NCBI RefSeq assembly: GCF_007004655.1
Contig: NZ_ML660089.1
Span: 372,001 to 436,000, forward strand
Source: Exilibacterium tricleocarpae
GTDB taxonomy: Bacteria > Pseudomonadota > Gammaproteobacteria > Pseudomonadales > Cellvibrionaceae
Direction of reading: 5' to 3'
Length of the DNA: 64,000 nucleotides
The notes beneath the pieces were generated by a model. The model saw nothing but the letters and a program-made list of their open reading frames with translations. It was not told where the DNA came from and did no database searches. This document shows positions 18,888 to 26,098 of the stretch, piece by piece (position 1 is the stretch's first letter; each line of letters opens with the position of its first letter). Position numbers and translations under genes: made by a program.

Positions 18888-21263
18888 ATGAAGTTAAGTG
18901 AATCCTGGTTGCGCGAGTGGGTCAACCCGAACCTCAACACCGCCGAACTGGTGGAGCAAATTACCATGGCGGGGTTGGAAGTCGACGCTACCGAGGCGGT
19001 GGCAGGGGCTTTCTCCGGCGTGGTGGTGGGCGAGATTCTCAGTGTCGAGCAGCATCCAAACGCCGACAAACTGCGGGTCTGTCAGGTAGCCGGCGGCGCT
19101 GAGGTAGCTCAGGTGGTGTGTGGCGCGCCCAATGCCCGTGCCGGTATCAAGGTGCCGTTTGCCACCGTTGGCGCCAAGTTGCCGGGCAATTTCAAAATCA
19201 AAAAGGCCAAGTTGCGCGGGGTTGAATCCTGCGGCATGTTATGCGCCCAGACCGAACTGGAGGCAGGCGATGACGCCAGCGGTCTGTGGGAACTGCCTGG
19301 CGACGCGCCGACCGGTGCCGTATTGCAGGATTTCCTGGGGCTGAACGATACCATTATTGAACTTGATCTCACGCCTAATCGCGGCGACTGTTTGTCCATC
19401 AAAGGTGTGGCCCGCGATGTCGGCGTGCTCAATCGCCTGCCGGTGGTCGAACCGGATATCGCCCCGGTGTCGCCCGGCATCGATGACACTCTGCCGGTGA
19501 CTCTCGAGGCCGGGGCACGCTGCTCCCGCTACGTCGGCCGCGTTATTCGCAATGTCGATCTCTCCCGTAGCAGTCCCACCTGGATGCAGGAACGGCTGCG
19601 CCGCTCGGGTGTGCGCAGTATCGATCCGGTGGTCGACGTCACCAACTATGTCCTGCTGGAACTTGGACAGCCAATGCACGCCTTCGATCTCAATACCCTC
19701 GAGCAGGGCATTGTGGTGCGCATGGCGCGCGCTGGGGAGCCGTTAAAGCTCCTGGACGGACAGGACGTGAAACTGAGTGACGATACCCTGGTCATTGCCG
19801 ATGCCGGCAAGGCTGTGGCCATGGCCGGTATTATGGGCGGTGCCGAAACCGCCGTGGGTGCCGGCACTAAGGACATCTTCCTGGAAAGTGCATTTTTCGA
19901 TCCCATTGCCATTGCCGGTCGGGCGCGCGCTTATGGTTTGCACACCGACTCTTCTCACCGCTTTGAGCGGGGAGTCGACTTTCGCCTGCAGGAGCAGGCG
20001 GTGGAGCGCGCCACGCAACTGTTGCTGGATATCGTCGGCGGGGCACCGGGGCCGGTAACAGTGACCGAACTGGCAGAGGAGGTACCCACAGAACGTCGGG
20101 TAACACTGCGTCGTGAGCGTATCCACGATGGCCTCGGTTTCGCCATGGACGATGCGGATGTTGTCGATATCCTCAGCCGTCTGGGTCTGACACAACTCGA
20201 CGGCGATGCGCAGGGTTGGACGTTCGGCATTCCCAGTTACCGGTTCGATATCGCTCTGGAGGAGGACCTGCTAGAAGAGCTGGCCCGGATCTACGGATAC
20301 AACCGCCTGCCCACCACCAGTTTCAGCGGTCAAATGCGCATTCAACCACAACCGGAAACACTGCGGGGACTGGCTGCGCTGCGCCAGCAGCTAATTGCCA
20401 GAGGCTATCGGGAAGCAATTACTTATAGTTTTGTTGATCCCGCTTTGCTCAAACTGCTTGATCCCCAGGCAGAGCCGGTCACACTGCAGAACCCGATCAG
20501 TGCCGAAATGGCGGTGATGCGCACTACCTTGTGGGCCGGTCTGGTGCAAGCCGTGCTGCACAATATCCACCGTCAACAAAGCCGTGTGCGTTTGTTTGAG
20601 GCCGGTTTGCGCTTCGTACCCGGTTCGCGTGGCCTGGCGCAGGAACCCGTACTGGCGGGTGTGATATACGGCCAGCGCCACGCTGAAAACTGGGGGCAGG
20701 AAGCGGACCCCTCGGATTTTTATGACTTGAAAGGCGATCTTGAGTCATTGTTGACCCTAACCGGCGATGAAGTGGCGTTTTCCTTTGTCAGTGCAGCCCA
20801 CCCGGCCCTGCATCCCGGCCAGTCGGCCGCGATCCTGAACAATGGTACCGAGGTGGGTTATATCGGCACCATTCACCCACAAATACAACAGTCTTTGGGT
20901 TTATCACAGCCGATTTTCCTGTTTGAGATCGCCCAATCGGCATTGCGGGAGGCACGGCTGCCAAAGTTCCGGGAACTGTCCAAGTTCCCCGAAGTTCGCC
21001 GCGATATAGCCGTTATTGTCGACCAATCGCAACCGGTTGAGACTTTACGCAAGGTTGCCTCCAAAAAGGCCGGGGATTACCTCCGAGAGTTAAAGGTATT
21101 TGACCTGTATGTGGGCAAAGGCATTGATCCACATAGAAAAAGTGTTGCTTTGGGCTTGACGTTTCAGCATCCTTCCCGCACTCTTACTGAGGATGAGATT
21201 AACGCCTCTATGGATGCGGTGGTTAGAAGCCTGGAGGTGGAATTTAACGCTACTCTCAGATAA
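18888..21263 (+). CDS. pheT: Phenylalanyl-tRNA synthetase beta subunit
   Basis: A 791-residue subunit, full length. The N-terminal part holds the EMAP/OB tRNA-binding domain (VVVGEILSVEQHPNADKLRV at about 45-65). Next come the B3/B4 editing domain, the B5 region (LTQLDGDAQGWTFGIPSYRF) and the pseudo-catalytic core. The C-terminal ferredoxin-fold anticodon-binding domain has KFPEVRRDIAVIVD and SVALGLTFQHPSRTLTEDEI. With PheS it forms the (alpha-beta)2 enzyme. It is 109 bases downstream of ugd and 16 bases upstream of ihfA, so it is cotranscribed with ihfA but may depend on a promoter other than that of pheS. Confidence 0.97.
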   Translation: MKLSESWLREWVNPNLNTAELVEQITMAGLEVDATEAVAGAFSGVVVGEILSVEQHPNADKLRVCQVAGGAEVAQVVCGAPNARAGIKVPFATVGAKLPGNFKIKKAKLRGVESCGMLCAQTELEAGDDASGLWELPGDAPTGAVLQDFLGLNDTIIELDLTPNRGDCLSIKGVARDVGVLNRLPVVEPDIAPVSPGIDDTLPVTLEAGARCSRYVGRVIRNVDLSRSSPTWMQERLRRSGVRSIDPVVDVTNYVLLELGQPMHAFDLNTLEQGIVVRMARAGEPLKLLDGQDVKLSDDTLVIADAGKAVAMAGIMGGAETAVGAGTKDIFLESAFFDPIAIAGRARAYGLHTDSSHRFERGVDFRLQEQAVERATQLLLDIVGGAPGPVTVTELAEEVPTERRVTLRRERIHDGLGFAMDDADVVDILSRLGLTQLDGDAQGWTFGIPSYRFDIALEEDLLEELARIYGYNRLPTTSFSGQMRIQPQPETLRGLAALRQQLIARGYREAITYSFVDPALLKLLDPQAEPVTLQNPISAEMAVMRTTLWAGLVQAVLHNIHRQQSRVRLFEAGLRFVPGSRGLAQEPVLAGVIYGQRHAENWGQEADPSDFYDLKGDLESLLTLTGDEVAFSFVSAAHPALHPGQSAAILNNGTEVGYIGTIHPQIQQSLGLSQPIFLFEIAQSALREARLPKFRELSKFPEVRRDIAVIVDQSQPVETLRKVASKKAGDYLRELKVFDLYVGKGIDPHRKSVALGLTFQHPSRTLTEDEINASMDAVVRSLEVEFNATLR

Positions 21264-21279
21264 TAAGGGCCTCTGACCA

Positions 21280-21588
21280 ATGACACAGGCGCTGACCAAG
21301 GCGGACTTGGCCGAAAAGCTGTATGAAGAGCTTGGCCTCAACAAACGCGAAGCCAAAGAGCTGGTGGAGATGTTTTTCGAAGAAATTCGTTCAGCCCTGG
21401 AGAATAACGAACAGGTAAAACTGTCCGGTTTTGGCAATTTCGAGGTAAGGGACAAACGCCAACGCCCGGGCCGCAATCCGAAGACGGGCGAGGAAATCCC
21501 TATCACCGCCAGGCGTGTGGTAACTTTTCGACCGGGACAAAAGCTAAAGGCGCGAGTCGAGGCATATGCTGGAACCAAGCAACAATGA
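21280..21588 (+). CDS. ihfA: Integration host factor alpha subunit
   Basis: A 102-residue HU/IHF-family DNA-bending protein. [20 protein letters not shown] is the dimerising helix region, [18 protein letters not shown] the beta-arm base, and [19 protein letters not shown] the arm and C-terminal part. The proline of the arm tip, which intercalates into DNA, lies in GEEIPI. Position after pheT is diagnostic for the alpha rather than the beta subunit. It overlaps the next gene by 23 bases. Confidence 0.96.
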   Translation: MTQALTKADLAEKLYEELGLNKREAKELVEMFFEEIRSALENNEQVKLSGFGNFEVRDKRQRPGRNPKTGEEIPITARRVVTFRPGQKLKARVEAYAGTKQQ

Positions 21589-21928
21589 CGAGCTGCCGGT
21601 CATTCCCGGCAAACGGTATTTCACCATCGGTGAGGTCAGCGAGTTATGTGCGGTCAAGCCCCACGTCCTGCGTTATTGGGAGCAGGAATTCCCTCAGCTA
21701 AAGCCCGTTAAACGCCGCGGCAACCGCCGTTACTACCAGCGCCAGGATGTCCTGACCATCCGCCAGATTCGCGCGCTGCTCTATGATCAGGGGTTTACCA
21801 TCGGCGGTGCCCGCCAGCAGATGAACGGCGAGAGTGCCAAGCAGGATGCCAGTCAGTTCAATCAGTTGGTCAGTCAGATGGTCAATGAGCTGGAAGAGGT
21901 GTTGCAGGTTCTGCGTATGGATTCCTGA
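21566..21928 (+). CDS. MerR-family transcriptional regulator
   Basis: A 120-residue regulator with an N-terminal MerR winged helix-turn-helix: [20 protein letters not shown] at about 18-37, then [21 protein letters not shown] short coiled coil follows, but there is no effector-binding domain, so it resembles the short MerR-like protein commonly found after ihfA in gammaproteobacteria. The target genes are unknown. The start ATG 21566 lies inside ihfA, with translation probably coupled. Confidence 0.88.
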   Translation: MLEPSNNDELPVIPGKRYFTIGEVSELCAVKPHVLRYWEQEFPQLKPVKRRGNRRYYQRQDVLTIRQIRALLYDQGFTIGGARQQMNGESAKQDASQFNQLVSQMVNELEEVLQVLRMDS

Positions 21929-22119
21929 GGTGCCGGCATCGGGTCGTTCCAACAGCTTCCGATCTCGTTTCGGTACCTGAAAAACCGCTTGCAATCCGGA
22001 CCCGATCAGTTATTATTTTGGCCTCCCTCATAGGGGTTGATTTCTAAGCAAATCAATAAGTTATCAAGATAGTGAGTTATAAAAAGCAAGCGGAGCCTCC
22101 CGGCCGAGCTTAGCCTATT

Positions 22120-22196
22120 CGGAGCGTAGCGCAGCCTGGTAGCGCACCACACTGGGGGTGTGGTGGTCGTCGGTTCAAATCCGGCCGCTCCGACCA
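22120..22196 (+). tRNA. tRNA-Pro (GGG)
   Basis: A 77-base cloverleaf with encoded CCA. The acceptor is CGGAGCG/CGCTCCG, the D arm GCGC-AGCCTGGTA-GCGC, and the anticodon stem CCACA/TGTGG with loop CTGGGGG, giving anticodon GGG. The T loop is TTCAAAT. This is the usual tRNA after ihfA-merR in pseudomonad-like chromosomes. An integrase remnant begins 2 bases after its CCA on the opposite strand, marking it as an integration site. Confidence 0.95.
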
Positions 22197-22197
22197 T

Positions 22198-22518
22198 CTA
22201 GCACCTTGATTCCATTAGTAATTTCTCTACCAGTAACACATCGCGAGACGTGCCCGTTTTACCAGTGTGCGTTCGTTGCACGCCATCCAGTACCGACACC
22301 ACTTTGGCCGCCGTCCCCTTGGCCAGATGGGCGTATTTCTCCGTCTCCTTGATGTTGCTGTGTCGCATGGCCTCTTTGATTTCTGCCAGAGGTACGCCGG
22401 CCTCCCCGAAAAATTTGGACATGCGAATGCTTCCAGGGAGGATGGCTTGGCGGACTCGAGCAGCTCTGACCTTTTGTGCATGTGTTTCCTGAAGCCAGTT
22501 GAAATAGCCCTTGCATTT
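22198..22518 (-). pseudogene. Remnant of a tyrosine recombinase C-terminus beside tRNA-Pro
   Basis: The minus-strand frame ending at 22198 encodes GEAGVPLAEIKEAMRHSNIK then ETEKYAHLAKGTAAKVV. This is the end of an integrase catalytic domain, with the MRHSNIKETEKYAHL region matching the second His and the Tyr nucleophile. Upstream the frame stays open only to about 22518 and shows no HxxR box or N-terminal domain, so the gene is cut. Position and orientation fit an element once inserted at the tRNA-Pro 3' end. Confidence 0.65.
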
Positions 22519-22919
22519 TTACCACAAATCATCGGGGGGACTTGAATTTAGGACGGCGGCCGTGAGAGCTGTGTAACGCCCAGAACTTGTTGTGCTCAGG
22601 TGCTGCCATATTGCTCTCTAATGTCGCGATGATCCTATGATCGCCCGGCTCAATGAAATCGGGGTCTCAAATAAGTGCCATCTACTGCACCACTACAAAT
22701 GGCCTTCCTGTTGGATGTCAAATAATTTGTTTTTTAAGGCGCCATTGTGGATTTTCCTTGTCCCACTGAACAAGATAGTTGATCCGCTTTAAACCCCAAA
22801 ACGTAGTCCCATTGTCAACATTAGAACGCGCTTAAACAATTGAGCGCGTACAACCTCTGAACCCCGGCAATTTAAATGGATACCTCACTGATTAGCCTAT
22901 TCATTCATTTAGGAGGACA
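22519..22919. other. Intergenic region upstream of the hydrolase gene
   Basis: About 400 bases with no convincing gene. Short open frames here lack ribosome sites. The only clear element is AGGAGG at 22911-22916, directly before the hydrolase start. The stretch may be more debris of the element that targeted tRNA-Pro. Confidence 0.35.
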
Positions 22920-23834
22920 ATGATTGTGGAAAAAGTAAGCTTCAATATCGACGGAACACCCCTGGTTGGCGATCTCTACAAACCTGCTAGTACAGGTAAG
23001 GCGCCAGCGGTAGCGATCATCGGCCCAATGACGTATCACAAGGAACAAGCTCCAACAGAGTATGCGAAGCGCCTCGCGGATCGCGGATTCATAGCGCTAG
23101 CCTATGACAGTCGCTACCGTGGTGAAAGCGGTGGTGAGCCACGGGAATGGGAAAACCCCGCTCACAAAGTTGCAGATTTAAAGGCAGCGGTGAACTACCT
23201 GAAGAGCCGCGATGATGTAGAGTCCGGTCAAGTCTCGATCTTGGCCATCTGTCAAGGTAGTTCAGAAGCAGTCAAAGCCGCCGGGGAACTTCCAGATTTG
23301 CACGCACTGGCCACATTGGCGGGTCACTATAGAGACGCTGAAGGCGACTTTGAGTGGCTGACAGAAGACGGATATGCTGCTCGCAAAGCCGCAGGGGAGG
23401 CCGCTGCGAAGAAGTACGCCGACACTGGAAAAGTCGACTATGTAAAGGCCTCTGATCCAGTCGATGTGAATGTTGGCATGCCCGGCGACTTCGTTTTTGC
23501 GTGGTATGGCCCCTGGGCTGATCGCGGTATTTGGAAAAACCGGTATGCCGTTATGAGCGATGCGGATTTATTGTCCTTTGAATCCATTTCGGCAGTGCCG
23601 AACATTAAGGCCCCATGGTTGATGATTCACGGCGACAATTGCTTCTTGCCCTCAGCGGCAAAGCGTCATATCGGGGCGATTGCCCCCACCACAAAACATG
23701 AAGTGGTCTGGAACGACACACCGCATCTTTCCTACTACGATCAACCGGATGTGCTCGAAGAGGCCGCAGATCGTATCTCTAAATGGTTTAACAATGCTAA
23801 CACCAGTAACCATTCAGGGTTGGGGGCAGCTTAA
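22920..23834 (+). CDS. Alpha/beta hydrolase (dienelactone hydrolase-like)
   Basis: A 304-residue alpha/beta hydrolase. It begins VSFNIDGTPLVGDLYKP, typical of the YcjY/DLH-type family, with an oxyanion segment around IIGPMTYHKEQAP. The nucleophile elbow is ILAICQGSSEA, where Cys sits at the usual Ser position as in dienelactone hydrolase. The acid is probably the Asp of MIHGDNCFL and the His that of DTPHLSYYD. The protein has no signal peptide. The substrate is unknown. It lies 0.8 kb before the RiPP precursors on the same strand, but the intervening gap gives no sign that it belongs to that locus. AGGAGG precedes ATG 22920; GTG 22926 is an alternative start. Confidence 0.75.
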   Translation: MIVEKVSFNIDGTPLVGDLYKPASTGKAPAVAIIGPMTYHKEQAPTEYAKRLADRGFIALAYDSRYRGESGGEPREWENPAHKVADLKAAVNYLKSRDDVESGQVSILAICQGSSEAVKAAGELPDLHALATLAGHYRDAEGDFEWLTEDGYAARKAAGEAAAKKYADTGKVDYVKASDPVDVNVGMPGDFVFAWYGPWADRGIWKNRYAVMSDADLLSFESISAVPNIKAPWLMIHGDNCFLPSAAKRHIGAIAPTTKHEVVWNDTPHLSYYDQPDVLEEAADRISKWFNNANTSNHSGLGAA

Positions 23835-24595
23835 ATTTCAGCAAGGCGTAAAATCGAGACTTAGCCTGTCTTTTTGATCGTACAAGACAGTTATTAGGAT
23901 CGCGTCGCTGATGCTGCTTGGCCTAACAAGGCGATGTTAACATCTGCGGCGTTGCACCAGCCCTCTAAGTCTCTCGAGTGTGTTGCTTGCATCAAAACAA
24001 ATAGGCGTACTTCTCTGTCTCCTTGGTCCTTTCTCGGGTATGGTATTTAATAGCATCGTGCTGCATTGGCTATTTCCAGTCCAGCACTCACGTCAAAAAT
24101 TGACGGCTATCCTAAGTGCACTTGTCCTAAACGGTGAAAAATCCACAGACTGGACTGATAGTGATCGGTTGAAGGTGGCGACATCCGACAGCGATAATAG
24201 TACCGGCTGTCAGTCGTTTACTGAAGGCTGGTTGGCCCGGAAAAAGGTGCTTGTCGGAGCAGATGATTTCATTTTAGCCTCCGGCGACTGTGTTGACGCG
24301 ATTTATCGCGTCAGCTATGCCGGTGAAAAAAATACCTGACTTTTCGGCAAACACGCTGTCGGTGATGACAACGTCCTATATTCAAGCGAGTTACGCTTCG
24401 GACGATTATGTAAAACATCTCCCGCTTCACGGTCGCTAACAATGGCATAGAGAACATCGTCCACTCAGAAAAATATTGTCCCGTTTCGTGCATTCAATGG
24501 CTGAATAGTTATGGTAGCTCATTAACTAATCGGGATAGGATGATATTGCTAGGTGGAATACAGAACTTTATATTTTGAAAACTAGGAGCCACACA
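23835..24595. other. Long gap before the first RiPP precursor, one doubtful ORF
   Basis: About 760 bases. A GTG-initiated frame at 23980-24339 could encode 119 residues with a hydrophobic N-terminus (VLLCLLGPFSGMVF) and an unremarkable C-terminus. It has no clear ribosome site and no family I recognise, so I do not call it a gene. The last 100 bases should contain the promoter for the precursor genes, and AGGAG at 24584-24588 is the ribosome site of the first precursor. Confidence 0.35.
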
Positions 24596-24796
24596 ATGAG
24601 CACTCTGTCAAAAGAACAAATTGCACGAGCCTGGAAAGACGCTGACTACCGCAAGAGTCTGACGCCTGAACAACAAAAGCAGCTTCCCAATGCGCCGACG
24701 GATGCTGATGAATTGTCCATATCCGAACTGGAGGAAGTAGCCGGTGGTTGTGAGTGCACGCTGGGAACCGAAAATGACGTTCTGAACGAAGTTTGA
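24596..24796 (+). CDS. Mersacidin/lichenicidin-type lanthipeptide precursor, copy 1
   Basis: A 66-residue precursor. The leader contains QIARAWKDADYRKSL and LSISELEEVAGG, the RAWKDxxYRxSL plus ELEEVAGG pattern of the mersacidin/lichenicidin group processed by LanM enzymes and double-glycine proteases. Cleavage after GG51 would release a 15-residue core CECTLGTENDVLNEV. The core has two Cys and two Thr, and both Cys precede the Thr residues, so any ring would run from an N-terminal Cys to a later dehydrobutyrine. Start: ATG 24596, 7 bases after AGGAG; a TTG 21 bases upstream is in frame but has no ribosome site. The second copy lies 340 bases downstream. Confidence 0.88.
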   Translation: MSTLSKEQIARAWKDADYRKSLTPEQQKQLPNAPTDADELSISELEEVAGGCECTLGTENDVLNEV

Positions 24797-25135
24797 TATC
24801 ACCGTCACCGATGGCAACCTCAAGGCCGTCAGCCAGCCCATTCTCTCCTGCTTAGGTGAGAATGGGTTTGTCCGCATTTGCTATAGCTCATCTCCAAAGA
24901 CAAGCTCAAGGTCTTCCCTTCGACTACTGCCTGACCCAAAATTCCAGTTACGACAGTAAGCTCATTGCATTCATCGACTTAGGCCGATTCAAAATAGCTG
25001 AACCGACTCATTATATTGGCCCATTTAGCTCGCTCAATGGCCGGATAATTATAGCAACCGGTAGAAAAATAAAGGTAGGATTGTAGCGGTATTGAGGAAA
25101 CATTTATCACCTATCAGAAAAGTTAGGAGTCGCAA
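24797..25135. other. Spacer between the two precursor genes
   Basis: 339 bases. It contains the hairpin at 24837-24866. An open frame at 24856-25086 has no ribosome site and no recognisable product. The end of the spacer holds AGGAG (25125-25129) for the second precursor. The spacer does not look like a decayed precursor copy. Confidence 0.4.
24837..24866 (+). terminator. Hairpin after precursor 1
   Basis: CCCATTCTC (24837-24845) pairs with GAGAATGGG (24858-24866); inside, CCT/AGG extends the stem across one T-T mismatch around GCTT. It is followed by TTTGT, a weak U-tract. It probably acts as a partial terminator or a 3' mRNA stabiliser, raising precursor transcript relative to the enzymes. 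Strength was not computed. Confidence 0.5.
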
Positions 25136-25336
25136 ATGAGTATGTTGACTAAAGAACAAATAGCACGGGCCTGGAAAGATGCCGATTATCGCAAAAGTCT
25201 AAGCGAAGAGCAGTTAAAGCATCTTCCCGAAGCCCCTGCCGATGCCAGCGAGTTATCAGTATCGGAGTTGGAAGAAGTGGCAGGTGGCTGCGAGTGCACA
25301 GCGGGCACCGAAAACGATGTCTTGACGAATGTTTGA
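25136..25336 (+). CDS. Mersacidin/lichenicidin-type lanthipeptide precursor, copy 2
   Basis: A 66-residue paralogue of the preceding precursor, identical in length and nearly identical through the leader (QIARAWKDADYRKSL, LSVSELEEVAGG). The core after GG51 is CECTAGTENDVLTNV. Differences from copy 1 in the core are Leu to Ala at position 5 and the last residues NEV to TNV, adding a third Thr. The conserved CECTxGTENDVL frame suggests that one set of enzymes modifies both, or that they form a two-component product. Start ATG 25136 after AGGAG (25125-25129). Confidence 0.88.
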   Translation: MSMLTKEQIARAWKDADYRKSLSEEQLKHLPEAPADASELSVSELEEVAGGCECTAGTENDVLTNV

Positions 25337-25388
25337 GATAAGCGAATATTCGGGCATCTATTTCCCCACAGGTAGTTAAAACAGCGAA

Positions 25389-25417
25389 GCCCACTCTTCT
25401 GAGAAAGAAGAGTGGGC
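25389..25417 (+). terminator. Hairpin after precursor 2
   Basis: A perfect 11-bp stem GCCCACTCTTC (25389-25399) / GAAGAGTGGGC (25407-25417) with a 7-base loop TGAGAAA. No T-run follows, so readthrough into the oxygenase and lanM is likely. Its place matches the hairpin after copy 1, consistent with graded expression of precursors over enzymes. Confidence 0.5.
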
Positions 25418-25518
25418 GGTGTTGGTAACGACTATCTAAACCTCGCTTCACTCACAGGAGAGGGGGGCCCCTCAGTCCAAGGGCCCGCACGTTAATACCA
25501 AGAGTTGGTGGGACGCCT

Positions 25519-26088
25519 ATGCATAACAGCATTGCCTGTACCGAAACAGGCCAACAGACCGATGATAAGTACTTTCGCATTATAGACAATGGTGTTGATA
25601 CAGGTTTGGCAGATCGTATCTGGGAGATCCTACAGCGCCCCGACTGGCGCTGGGGTCAGCGTTCGACAGGAAAGACCCCCCAAAAATTCTGGGCAAAAGA
25701 TCTGGACGATGAAGAAGCTATTATCGAGTTGTTTGAGGGAGTGAAACACCGCCTTCCCACAATTGCCGACAACGACCTTGTTATCCGTAAGGTTTACGCA
25801 AATGGCCACACCCACGGCCTGGGAGGATCGATTCATCAAGACAATGAATCCCCTGGCTTCTACACGTTGCTGTACTATGCCAACCCAGAGTGGCATCCAA
25901 GATTTGGAGGAGAAACGCAATATTATAGCGATGATCTTTCTCAGGTCATCCACACTGTCTTACCAAGCCCGTTGCGGTTGGTTTTCTTTGATGCACGGAT
26001 TCCTCATTTTGGTTCCCCCCCGAGCCGGGAATTCTGGGATCTCAGAATCACAGTCGCTTTTAAGCTACAGGCGGTGCCGAAGACCTAA
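25519..26088 (+). CDS. 2-oxoglutarate/Fe(II)-dependent oxygenase, copy 1
   Basis: A 189-residue double-stranded beta-helix oxygenase. The iron triad is His106 and Asp108 (SIHQDNE) and His163 (RIPHFGSPPSR). Arg176 in DLRITVAFKL is placed to bind 2-oxoglutarate. The nearest broad family is the prolyl 4-hydroxylase-like 2OG-Fe(II)_Oxy_3 group. It lies between the precursor genes and lanM and is paralogous to a second copy at 36071, whose key residues fall at identical positions. Hydroxylation of a core residue is the simplest role; Asn9 or Asp10 of the core are candidates by analogy with Asp hydroxylation in cinnamycin. That choice is inference. Confidence 0.83.
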   Translation: MHNSIACTETGQQTDDKYFRIIDNGVDTGLADRIWEILQRPDWRWGQRSTGKTPQKFWAKDLDDEEAIIELFEGVKHRLPTIADNDLVIRKVYANGHTHGLGGSIHQDNESPGFYTLLYYANPEWHPRFGGETQYYSDDLSQVIHTVLPSPLRLVFFDARIPHFGSPPSREFWDLRITVAFKLQAVPKT

Positions 26089-26098
26089 AAAAATCACC

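Noticed and set aside
23980..24339. GTG-started 119-residue frame before the precursors
   Set aside because: No convincing ribosome site or family. Its hydrophobic start made me consider a membrane immunity protein, but there is no support.
25763..26098. Extended lanM start at 25763 (1231 residues)
   Set aside because: It would overlap the oxygenase gene by more than 300 bases, and the translated extension shows no LanM-like sequence. ATG 26099 follows the oxygenase stop closely and begins the normal N-terminus.
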